Source of the DNA: an uncultured bacterium
GTDB taxonomy: Bacteria; Verrucomicrobiota; Lentisphaeria; Victivallales; UBA1829
Assembly: GCA_900548385.1 (NCBI GenBank)
Contig: URKJ01000030.1
Coordinates: 1-58,415, forward strand
Direction of reading: 5' to 3'
Length of the DNA stretch: 58,415 nucleotides
The position numbers and the translations under genes are program-made. The notes beneath the pieces are model-generated. The model was not told the DNA's origin. It searched no databases and saw nothing but the letters and a program-made list of their open reading frames with translations. Of this stretch, positions 43,103 to 50,282 are shown one piece after another (within the stretch, counting starts at the first letter, position 1; each line of letters starts with the position of its first letter).

Positions 43103-45384
43103 TCGTGTCTCCCCATCGGAGTATAGATTTTCGCATCCAGCAGTTTCAGCCACTCCAGATACTGTTCAAACCGGAACGGCGCGGAACCGAGCAGATAATG
43201 ATTGTACGAAACTTCCCCGTCCTTCTCCCACTCGATCAGGAACATGCGCTGCTCGCCCAGACAAACCCGGAATGAATCCACTTCGCAGGCGGATTCCGCA
43301 CCGACCGCATACTCTCCCTCGGAAAACACCTCTCCGGTAACAAGATCCGTCACCCGGTAATGCCCCGAGGCGGAGACCGGAGCATCGTTGGAGGCGGTCA
43401 GCCGGCAGCACCACGCCTCCGGATCGCTGACGATCAGGCTCAGCGGTTTCTGCGCATTCTTTATATAGTAATAAGCAAGTTTGCGGACATAGTAGTAATC
43501 CACGACGGCATCGGAAAACTGCGGCCAGCAGTCAATCACATTCCACCAGATCAGCCCTGTTTTCGACCATTTTTTCGCCCGGAACAGTTCGATCAGATAC
43601 TTCATCGCCTCCGCCTGAACGATCTGGGAACACTTCATGAACTCGTCCAGCTCCTCCGCCAGGTATCCCCAGAATCCTTTCGCCTGATTTTCCATCAATC
43701 CGTTACGATAAGAATTCGGCCCTTTAAGATCACCGAACTGCTGGGCGGCATGACAGGTCCACGCCGCCCCGTGACGGTCGTTCAGCTCCGCTTCCGGAAT
43801 GAATTTACGGATGCTTTCGACATTCGTCATCCCGTGATACCCGACTTCGCTCGCAAAGACAGCGGTGTTATCCTTGTAGAAATGGCCTTTCCATGTATCG
43901 CGCGGTCCCCAGAGATGCTGTTCCGGCGAACGGTAACGGGCATTCAGGCGCTTGACCGTATCGGAAAGATACGGCGAACTCGGCAGATAATCCCGCACGG
44001 GATCAAACAGCGCCACCGCGCGCGGCAGGATCTCGCGGGAAATCCGGTTGGTCGACGGCAAAAGCCGTTTATTGAGCGCGGAATAGAAAAACAGTTCATC
44101 GCATTCGTTATCCCCGCACCAGAGCGCCAGCGACGGATGATTGCGGAGGGCGCAAATCACCGCTTCCGCTTCCCGGCGGACCGCTTCCAGAAACGGGTCG
44201 TCCAGCGGCGCAGTCTCGCAGGCGAACATGAAATCCTGCCAGACCAGCAGCCCGTGTTCATCGCAATACCGGAAAAACTCTTCGTCCTCATACACGTTCC
44301 CCCCCCAGCAGCGAACCATATTGCAACCGAGATCCACAAACAGATCAAGCGCATTTTTCACCCGTTCCGGATGCTCTCCGTGCAGGGCGTCGGCAGGAAC
44401 CCAGTTGGACCCCTTGATAAAAATTTTCCGCCCGTTGACGAGAAAAACGAACTCCCCTTTCATCTCTCCGTCGAGCATTTCCGATCGGCGCAGTTCGATC
44501 GTGCGGATCCCTGTCTTCCAGATACGGGTATCGACAACCGCCCCGTTATGGATCAGCTCCAGCGTCACCGTATAAAGATTCTGTTCCCCGGAACCGCGTG
44601 GAAACCATAAATACGCCTTTTCAATCTCCAGATGCTTCGTTCCGGTTGTAAAATAAAGCGGGAAACGCTCTTCGTGGCGCTGATCGCGGCAGACAAACGA
44701 GATTTTCGCCTCATATCCGGTCAGCATTTCCGCATCCGATTCAAAGTTCCAACTGAGCTCAAGCTGACTCTTCCGATTTGAAACCTCCGTCGTCGCCAGA
44801 TAAAGATCGGTCCACCGCTCCGGCTTGAGCACTTCAAGGTATGCCCGCCGCCAAATTCCCGCTCCCACCAGACGCGGCGCAATATCCCATCCGTAGGAAT
44901 GCATCGGACGGCGCAGAAAAAGCCCTTCGTATCCGTAACTGTTCGCACGGCAATATGGCGGACGGCGGAATCTGCGGGCGTAATTGACCGAGCTCCGGAT
45001 CCGTACCGACAGCTCATTTTCCCCGTTCAGAAGCTCCGTCGGGACCGGGAAACGGTGGGCAATGACCATATTGTCCGCCTCTCCGATCCGTTCCCCGTTC
45101 AGAATGATCTCCGCAATCGTGTCAATCCCCTCAAAGACCAGTTGAAGAGATTCTCCCGGCTGAAGGGCAGGCGCGGGAAATACGGTCCGGTACTCCCAGT
45201 CCACAAACTCATACGGGCGCAGAGCATCGGAATTACACCCCCAGTAAGGATCGGGTATGATGCCTGCACGGAACAGATCGCCAAGCACATTGCCCGGCAC
45301 CTGTGCGGGAATCGTGCGGCGGGAAGCATCTGCGGGATCCCGGAATGACAACGTCCAGGGATTTTCAAAATTGATTTGCGGCAT
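43096..45384 (-). CDS. GH2 beta-mannosidase
   Basis: A 762-residue intracellular GH2 enzyme without signal peptide. The N-terminal jelly-roll (VPGNVLGDLFRAGIIPDPYWG), immunoglobulin-like domain, and barrel with FIKGSNWVPADAL, MVRCWGGNVYEDEEFF and the acid/base motif LALWCGDNECDE match beta-mannosidases. The nucleophile glutamate lies in FASEVGYHG. It hydrolyses terminal beta-mannosyl residues from imported manno-oligosaccharides. It is divergent from the LacI regulator at 45548 and overlaps the downstream ROK kinase, forming a compact mannoside-use unit. The enzyme is shorter than the typical 820-850 residues, consistent with a trimmed C-terminal domain. Confidence 0.9.
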   Translation of the reverse strand: MPQINFENPWTLSFRDPADASRRTIPAQVPGNVLGDLFRAGIIPDPYWGCNSDALRPYEFVDWEYRTVFPAPALQPGESLQLVFEGIDTIAEIILNGERIGEADNMVIAHRFPVPTELLNGENELSVRIRSSVNYARRFRRPPYCRANSYGYEGLFLRRPMHSYGWDIAPRLVGAGIWRRAYLEVLKPERWTDLYLATTEVSNRKSQLELSWNFESDAEMLTGYEAKISFVCRDQRHEERFPLYFTTGTKHLEIEKAYLWFPRGSGEQNLYTVTLELIHNGAVVDTRIWKTGIRTIELRRSEMLDGEMKGEFVFLVNGRKIFIKGSNWVPADALHGEHPERVKNALDLFVDLGCNMVRCWGGNVYEDEEFFRYCDEHGLLVWQDFMFACETAPLDDPFLEAVRREAEAVICALRNHPSLALWCGDNECDELFFYSALNKRLLPSTNRISREILPRAVALFDPVRDYLPSSPYLSDTVKRLNARYRSPEQHLWGPRDTWKGHFYKDNTAVFASEVGYHGMTNVESIRKFIPEAELNDRHGAAWTCHAAQQFGDLKGPNSYRNGLMENQAKGFWGYLAEELDEFMKCSQIVQAEAMKYLIELFRAKKWSKTGLIWWNVIDCWPQFSDAVVDYYYVRKLAYYYIKNAQKPLSLIVSDPEAWCCRLTASNDAPVSASGHYRVTDLVTGEVFSEGEYAVGAESACEVDSFRVCLGEQRMFLIEWEKDGEVSYNHYLLGSAPFRFEQYLEWLKLLDAKIYTPMGRHEW

Positions 45385-45486
45385 ACGGAAAACTCCTTTT
45401 TTTATTTTGCGAAAAATAATTTTGCTTTACCATAAATCCAAAATAATCAGAATACAAGAGCAATAAAATATTTTTGCACAAAATAT

Positions 45487-45523
45487 TTGACTTTTCCGTA
45501 TTTCACGGTACTGTAACGGAAAA
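45487..45523 (+). promoter_or_regulatory. Promoter with inverted repeat upstream of the LacI gene
   Basis: A TTGACT -35 (45487-45492) overlaps the dyad TTTTCCGT (45492-45499) and ACGGAAAA (45516-45523). A further copy, ATACGGAAAA (45383-45392), covers the start codon of the divergent GH2 gene, giving two possible operator sites about 110 bases apart. Confidence 0.5.
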
Positions 45524-45547
45524 AAGAAAAGGAAGGAAAAACTGCCG

Positions 45548-46582
45548 ATGGCAAGAAAACGCGGTCCGGTAAGCATCGTTTCCATCGCCGGGGAACTGGG
45601 GATCTCTCCGGCGGCGGTCTCGCGCGTCATCAACAACCGTACAGGAGTAAGCGAAACTGTCCGCCGGCTCGTACAGCAAAAACTGCGGGAATACGATTTC
45701 AAGGTCAACTATCCGGCGCAGCGCAAACAACGGATCGCGATTGTCAGTGCCTCCGCCGTTTTTTCCCATTATCATGCGGAAGTTCTGTCAGGGATTTTCC
45801 AGTATATGCAGGCTCATAACCTGACCCCCTGTCTGATCATTTACAACCGGCAGGGCGGGGAAACGCTTCTGGAGCTTTTACGGGATCAGCAATGTTCCGG
45901 CGTGATCCTTCTGATCCCTGCGGATTTCAGCCGGGAACTGCCGGATCTTGCATCCTCCGGACTCCCGGTCATGCAGGTGGACGAAGCTTCCTCCATCCCG
46001 ACGGTCGGCTTTATTGACAATGACTCCTATTCCGGTTCGCTTGCCGCAGTCCGTCACCTGCTTTCGCTCGGGCACCGGAACATCGCCTATTTTTCCGCCG
46101 GACAGCCTACCTTGAATCACCTGCAGCGTCTCAAAGCCTACGAAAACGCCTTGTCGGAACAGGCACTTTCCCCGCTCATTCTGTCAAGCGGGTATCACAC
46201 GCCGGAAGAGCGCCTGCAGCTTCTCCGGCTCAATCTCCGCTCCCATCCGGAAATCACGGCGGTTATGACAACGAATGACGACCTTGCCCAGTTAGTGCTG
46301 CGGGCGGCAGCCGACCTCAACATCCGCATCCCGGAAGAGCTTTCGGTCATCGGTTTCGACGATTATCCGTTAAGCGCCAGCCTGTGCCCGTCTCTGACGA
46401 CGGTCCGCCACCCCAGCCGGGAAGCGGGTGCCCGCGCCGCGGAATCAATCGGCAATTACCTCGCTTCAAACGGCAGGATCCCGCTTCAACGCGACATTCT
46501 CCCGACAACCTTGATTCTCCGTTCTTCAACGGCTCCGGCAAAAAATATAAAAAATCTTATGAACTCCGCTTGCAAAAAATAA
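45548..46582 (+). CDS. LacI-family transcriptional regulator
   Basis: A 344-residue LacI regulator of usual length. The HTH VSIVSIAGELGISPAAVSRVINN is followed by a hinge and the sensor domain (LLSLGHRNIAYFSAG, TTNDDLAQLVLRAAADLNIRIPEELSVIGFDD). It is divergent from the beta-mannosidase-ROK operon and probably represses it in the absence of a mannoside inducer. The tRNA-Pro gene follows, and its promoter overlaps the last codons of this gene. Confidence 0.93.
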   Translation: MARKRGPVSIVSIAGELGISPAAVSRVINNRTGVSETVRRLVQQKLREYDFKVNYPAQRKQRIAIVSASAVFSHYHAEVLSGIFQYMQAHNLTPCLIIYNRQGGETLLELLRDQQCSGVILLIPADFSRELPDLASSGLPVMQVDEASSIPTVGFIDNDSYSGSLAAVRHLLSLGHRNIAYFSAGQPTLNHLQRLKAYENALSEQALSPLILSSGYHTPEERLQLLRLNLRSHPEITAVMTTNDDLAQLVLRAAADLNIRIPEELSVIGFDDYPLSASLCPSLTTVRHPSREAGARAAESIGNYLASNGRIPLQRDILPTTLILRSSTAPAKNIKNLMNSACKK

Positions 46583-46597
46583 GGTATGCAGTATATT
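46570..46597 (+). promoter_or_regulatory. Promoter of tRNA-Pro
   Basis: TTGCAA (46570-46575), 16-base spacer and TATATT (46592-46597). Initiation near 46604 leaves a short leader before the tRNA at 46630. The -35 lies within the last codons of the LacI gene. Confidence 0.6.
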
Positions 46598-46629
46598 AAT
46601 GACATCATCAGCAATGCTGACTGATTTAT

Positions 46630-46707
46630 CGGAGTGTAGCTCAGCCTGGTTGGAGCGCTACGTTCGGGACGTAGAGGTCGCAAGTTCGAATCTTGTCACT
46701 CCGACCA
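46630..46707 (+). tRNA. tRNA-Pro (anticodon CGG)
   Basis: CGGAGTG and CACTCCG pair as the 7-bp acceptor stem. The D arm, an anticodon stem CTACG/CGTAG with loop TTCGGGA (anticodon CGG), a 5-base variable loop and the T arm CAAGTTCGAATCTTG are all present. Discriminator A is followed by an encoded CCA. It abuts the mobile element to its right. Confidence 0.97.
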
Positions 46708-46720
46708 TTTTTAAAATCTT

Positions 46721-46757
46721 ATCCGTCAACTGCTTACGGTTGACGGATTTTTTATTT
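46721..46757 (+). terminator. Terminator downstream of tRNA-Pro
   Basis: TCCGTCAAC and GTTGACGGA form a 9-bp stem with an 8-base loop, followed by TTTTTTATTTT. Confidence 0.85.
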
Positions 46758-47107
46758 TCACACAACGTGCTGACACTTCGGCAATTGCGTGTTCTCCGTT
46801 CCATTCCTTGGCTTCGTGCAGAGAAGGCTTTTTCGGCTGATTTTGAGCTTGTTCCGCCTTCGTCGGGCGCGTGTTCTCCGTTTGTGGTTTGACCTCACTT
46901 TACGGTTCCTCGGAGAATTGAGCTGAAACGGGATGGCGTAAAGTGAAAATATCGTTTCTCCCGCCTGTGGTGAAACGAATCTTTGCAAACTATTCTCCGC
47001 CGAAAAACGGTGAATGATTTTGAGTTGGAAATAACCACCCCTTGTTTGCCAAATGTAGTACCACAACGTGCTTTTCTGTATGCGAAATGCAACTTTTCTT
47101 TTGAACA
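46758..47107. other. Noncoding junction between tRNA-Pro and the element, with short repeats
   Basis: No supported gene; a minus-strand frame of 121 codons is low-complexity and basic with no domain. The stretch holds a 14-bp direct repeat GCGTGTTCTCCGTT (46787-46800 and 46869-46882), an inverted pair TCACTTTACG (46895-46904) and CGTAAAGTGA (46937-46946), and CACAACGTGCT occurring twice. It may contain the attachment site or recombinase binding sites. Confidence 0.4.
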
Positions 47108-47150
47108 AAAAAATGCCCGTCAACGATGTTCCAAGTCGCTGACGGGCTTT
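47108..47150 (-). terminator. Terminator of the recombinase operon
   Basis: GCCCGTCA (47115-47122) and TGACGGGC (47140-47147) form the stem. On the minus strand it is followed by an ATTTTTTTG tract, fitting termination just after the HTH gene. Confidence 0.75.
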
Positions 47151-47152
47151 TG

Positions 47153-47545
47153 TTATTCTTGCTTAAACAGGTATTCGAACTGGTCATCCCATACTTCCGG
47201 GATAGGACCGCGCAGGGGTTCCAAGGACAATCTTGACGGGTAGTCGCCACTGATAATTTTATGAATGACCGCCGGTGCGAGCATGGAGAGTCGAATGACA
47301 CCAGCGACATTTCCGGCATCCCTGCCGATGCTCTTTGCCAGTTCCCTGACGTTGGGAAACCTCCCTTCGTCGATGAGTGCTTGCCACCGTCGGCCGCGCG
47401 CTATGGCGACGATGAAAGGATCGCTGCTATTCGGTTCGGAATCTGGAACTACTATTTTTCGGCGGTTGGCCATGGTTCGAAATATCAGCGGAACGGTAAT
47501 TCTGATGTTTCCGTTTTCCAATTCTTCAATCTTCCTCTTCGGCAT
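47153..47545 (-). CDS. HTH protein accompanying the serine recombinase
   Basis: A 130-residue protein whose middle resembles the recombinase-associated HTH family: IVAIARGRRWQALIDEGRFPNVRELAKSIGRD, then VIRLSMLAPAVIHKIISGDYP. The ParB-like helix-turn-helix is clear. It overlaps the recombinase gene by 20 bases and is the last gene of the operon. Such small proteins commonly follow this kind of resolvase/recombinase gene and may direct it to its sites. Confidence 0.75.
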   Translation of the reverse strand: MPKRKIEELENGNIRITVPLIFRTMANRRKIVVPDSEPNSSDPFIVAIARGRRWQALIDEGRFPNVRELAKSIGRDAGNVAGVIRLSMLAPAVIHKIISGDYPSRLSLEPLRGPIPEVWDDQFEYLFKQE

Positions 47546-48812
47546 AAAGTGCCTCCTCTATCATTGATTTCACTCCATTGGTTCGTATTTCCAGCGTCAA
47601 CCCGTCCTCGCGGATTTCCGCCTTTTCGACCAGCAGTTCCGCCAGTCTCTGTTTTTCGCCGTTGACCATTTCATCCCATATGCCTTTGCCGAACATTTCC
47701 ATGATTTGTTTGGCTTCGATGCCAGTCATCCGCGACAGTGATGCGATGATTTCCGGCGATGCCAGGACCAGCTCCAACGGGTCATAAACCAGTTTCTCAA
47801 CCTCACCGCTGGTTACCTGCTTGACCGGACAGGTCGATACGGGGCGTTTTGTGTCTTTCGTGCATTTGTAGTAGAAGTATTTTTTTTCGTGCCGCTTGGT
47901 GAATACCGGCATCATCGCGCAGTCGCAATGTCCGCACCGGAGGATTCCCTTCAACGGTGCGATTGTTTCCAACCGACTGGAATGGTCCGTACATGGCGCA
48001 TTGTTTTTCATAAACTCATGAGCCTGATTCCAGACTGCCTCGTCCAAGAAACCTTCCTGCTCGCCTTCGACCACTTTGCCCTTGTAATTCACCTTTCCGA
48101 TGTAGGTGTAGTTATTCAAAATTCGGTAAACCTGCGTTGTGTCCCAGCATTTCCCATGTTTCGTTGTGATGCCGTCTCGATTCAGTTTCAAGGCGATTTG
48201 TTTTGGCGATTGGATTTCAAGGAATCGGCTGAAGATAAGCTTGACTGTTTCGGCCTCTTCCGGGACGATGATAAGGTGCTTATTTTCGACGCGGTACCCC
48301 AGCGGAAGCGCACCGCCAACCCATTTACCTTTCAGTCGGCTGGCGGCCATTTTATCCCGCACACGCTCGGTAATCACCTCGCGCTCGAACTGGGCGAACG
48401 TGATGAGAATATTCAGCATCATCCGTCCGCTGGACGTGTGGGTATTTATTTCTTGCGTGACCGAGACGAACGCCACATCCCATTTATCGAACTTTTTGGA
48501 GAGTTCGGCAAAATCGCATATGGAGCGGGACAACCGGTCGATTTTATACACGACAATAATGTCGATTTTTCCGGTCTCGGCATCTGCCAGCAACTTTGTC
48601 AATCCGGGACGGTTGGTGTTGCCGCCGGAGAAGCCGCCATCGTCATAGCGGTCCGGCAGACATATCCAACCATTGGATTTCTGGCTGGCAATGTAATTTT
48701 CACCAGCTTCGCGTTGCGCGTCCAGACTGTTGAATTCCTGTTCCAGACCGTTTTCCACCGATTTTCTGGTGTATATGGCGCATCGCTTGGTTTCAATTTT
48801 ATTTTTTACCAT
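47526..48812 (-). CDS. Large serine recombinase
   Basis: A 428-residue site-specific recombinase. The resolvase domain has the catalytic serine at about residue 18 (IYTRKSVENG), DRYDDGGFSGGNTNRP, and VYKIDRLSRS. The recombinase domain includes LPLGYRV and LNRDGITTKHGKCW; a zinc ribbon follows (LRCGHCDCAM with TCPVKQ). A hydrophobic C-terminal coil completes the large-serine-recombinase plan. I chose ATG 48812 with GGAG about 9 bases upstream; a 33-codon upstream extension overlaps the DUF2924 frame. It integrates or excises the element that extends rightward. DUF2924, sigma-like and HTH genes flank it. Confidence 0.92.
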   Translation of the reverse strand: MVKNKIETKRCAIYTRKSVENGLEQEFNSLDAQREAGENYIASQKSNGWICLPDRYDDGGFSGGNTNRPGLTKLLADAETGKIDIIVVYKIDRLSRSICDFAELSKKFDKWDVAFVSVTQEINTHTSSGRMMLNILITFAQFEREVITERVRDKMAASRLKGKWVGGALPLGYRVENKHLIIVPEEAETVKLIFSRFLEIQSPKQIALKLNRDGITTKHGKCWDTTQVYRILNNYTYIGKVNYKGKVVEGEQEGFLDEAVWNQAHEFMKNNAPCTDHSSRLETIAPLKGILRCGHCDCAMMPVFTKRHEKKYFYYKCTKDTKRPVSTCPVKQVTSGEVEKLVYDPLELVLASPEIIASLSRMTGIEAKQIMEMFGKGIWDEMVNGEKQRLAELLVEKAEIREDGLTLEIRTNGVKSMIEEALYAEEED

Positions 48813-48813
48813 A

Positions 48814-49253
48814 TCAGCGCACTCCGAAGAACAGTTTGCCGTTCCAGCGAGTGCCGGTGATTTTGCGGGCGACCGCCGAAAGCGATTTGTATCTATTCCC
48901 ATCATATTCAAAAGTTCCGTCGCCTATTGCGATGACCTCGTGCATGATGCCCTTCCAAACGCGGCAGAACCGCGTTCCCGGTGTTTTGGTCAGCCTTCTG
49001 GCAGGACTTGTTCTAAGTTGGCCAGCGGGTCGTTGTCCGCGATGGTATCAAGAATTTCGGCATCGGCGGCGGACAGCCCGCCGAAGTAAATTTCCTGCAA
49101 CCGGTATGCGATTCGTTTTCGCAGATTGCGTGGCGATGTCTGGCCGCAATCGAAGCCATGCAGTTCCAAAAACTTGGCCTGCAACTCCGGCATTGACATG
49201 CTGTTCGCTACGTCTATTTGCTTACGAATCAGTAGCTTTTTGTCTGTTTTCAT
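48814..49253 (-). pseudogene. DUF2924 gene split by a frameshift
   Basis: The first part (ATG 49253 to TGA 48990, 87 residues) contains LRKRIAYRLQEIYFGGLS, the DUF2924 core. In the -1 frame the sequence continues as RLTKTPGTRFCRVWKG, EYDGNRYKSLSAVARKITG and TRWNGKLFFGVR, ending at TGA 48814, two bases before the recombinase start. This is exactly the usual DUF2924 C-terminal half. The two halves are read in different frames separated at about 48993, so the gene is broken by a 1-base deletion, is a sequencing error, or uses -1 frameshifting. Confidence 0.8.
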
Positions 49254-49438
49254 TGTTTTTCAACTCCTTCCGACGTTACATTACATAAGCGTGCCTGAGG
49301 CTCTTTATCCAATCGTTTCGCCTCAATTCTCCGAATTATTCCAGACAAAAGATGAAGCGCCTGTCGAATATCCATCGGGTAGTTCTCAATCCCTGTTACA
49401 GGCTTGAGTTTGCGTTTTTTTCCCAATGCGTTCTCCAT
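49250..49438 (-). CDS. Small hypothetical protein of the recombinase operon
   Basis: A 62-residue basic protein starting MENALGKKRKLKPV and ending before an ATGA overlap with the DUF2924 frame. Its ATG overlaps the TAA stop of the sigma-like gene and has GGAGG 6 bases upstream, so it is translated in series. Contains ALHLLSGIIRRIEAKRLD, an amphipathic helix. No family recognised. Confidence 0.65.
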   Translation of the reverse strand: MENALGKKRKLKPVTGIENYPMDIRQALHLLSGIIRRIEAKRLDKEPQARLCNVTSEGVEKQ

Positions 49439-50076
49439 TAGAAACCTCCCTTGCAAAAATCAGCAAGACCGGCTTCGACAAACACCTTGCGGGTGGGAAG
49501 AAGATATTTTTTTCGAAAGGCTGTCCGGCTAATTCCGTACATATGGGCAAGGCTTGAAATGGTTTCACCGGCAAGAATTGCACGGCAAATACGCTGTGAT
49601 TCGGGTGGCAATTGAGTGATAGCATATTCTTTACTATCTCTCAAATCGAGACTTTCAATTCTTGGACGGACGCGATTTCCGAGACTCATTTCAGCATCAT
49701 CAGAATCAATCATATCGCCATACTCATCTCCATTGGCATTGACGACGAGATCAATAGAAAGCATTTCAACAGGCTCATTGTCCTGCCTTCTGACTGCTGC
49801 GTCGATCATGTTTTTAGCGCGATTTGCCAAGACGCACCTGGCAAATGTATACTTGTTGCTTTGCATGAAATCAAAATTCTTTTGTGCATTCCAAAGCATG
49901 ATAGACAATCTTTGGTAGATATCCTCCTTTATGTTTTCTGGGAACAAACCGGTTTTCATCAAATAACGGACTTTTTCCATAATGAGTTTTCTGATACGCT
50001 TGTCGAAATAATCGGTGTCGACAGCACGGGTGGAATCCGCTTTATTAGCGGCGAACGAAAGATTGCCAGATTTCAT
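49438..50076 (-). CDS. Sigma-70-like factor of the mobile element
   Basis: A 212-residue protein resembling phage-type sigma-70 factors. A region-2-like segment contains DIYQRLSIMLWN and YTFARCVLANRAKNMID; a region-4 HTH follows, QLPPESQRICRAILAGETISSLAHMYGISRTAFRKKYLL. I chose ATG 50076 with AGGAGAAGG upstream. It is first in the recombinase operon, and tandem dyads (50157-50198) lie in its upstream region. It may direct transcription of the element's own genes, for example those needed for excision; this is inference. Confidence 0.7.
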   Translation of the reverse strand: MKSGNLSFAANKADSTRAVDTDYFDKRIRKLIMEKVRYLMKTGLFPENIKEDIYQRLSIMLWNAQKNFDFMQSNKYTFARCVLANRAKNMIDAAVRRQDNEPVEMLSIDLVVNANGDEYGDMIDSDDAEMSLGNRVRPRIESLDLRDSKEYAITQLPPESQRICRAILAGETISSLAHMYGISRTAFRKKYLLPTRKVFVEAGLADFCKGGF

Positions 50077-50156
50077 GTGGCCTTCTCCTTGATTGAGCGG
50101 AGAGGCCTTTCTGGAACTTCCGGAAAGTTTGAACCTCAACCGCCGTCAAGGCTGAA

Positions 50157-50198
50157 GGCGCGACTTTTTGAATCGCATCTTACGACTTTTTGAGTCGT
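50157..50198. promoter_or_regulatory. Tandem operator-like dyads, 22-base period
   Basis: CGACTTTTTGA occurs at 50161 and again at 50183, exactly 22 bases (about two helical turns) apart. Each copy is inside a dyad: GCGA...TCGC and TTACGACT...AGTCGTAA. They lie about 85-120 bases upstream of the sigma-like gene start. Confidence 0.5.
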
Positions 50199-50221
50199 AA
50201 CGTTTTTTTCAAAAAAAAAGC

Positions 50222-50263
50222 AAAAAAAAGACCGCCTGCATCTGAATCTCAAATGCGGCGGTC
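50222..50263 (-). terminator. Terminator of the QueC-like gene
   Basis: On the minus strand GACCGCCGCAT pairs with ATGCAGGCGGTC (one bulge) and is followed by a run of eight T. It lies 20 bases after the QueC-like stop codon. Confidence 0.8.
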
Positions 50264-50282
50264 TAATAATTACTGAAGCAGC

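Noticed and set aside
46758..47123. Minus-strand frame of 121 codons after tRNA-Pro
   Set aside because: Low complexity and highly basic, starts inside the terminator of the recombinase operon, and lies in repeat-rich noncoding DNA.
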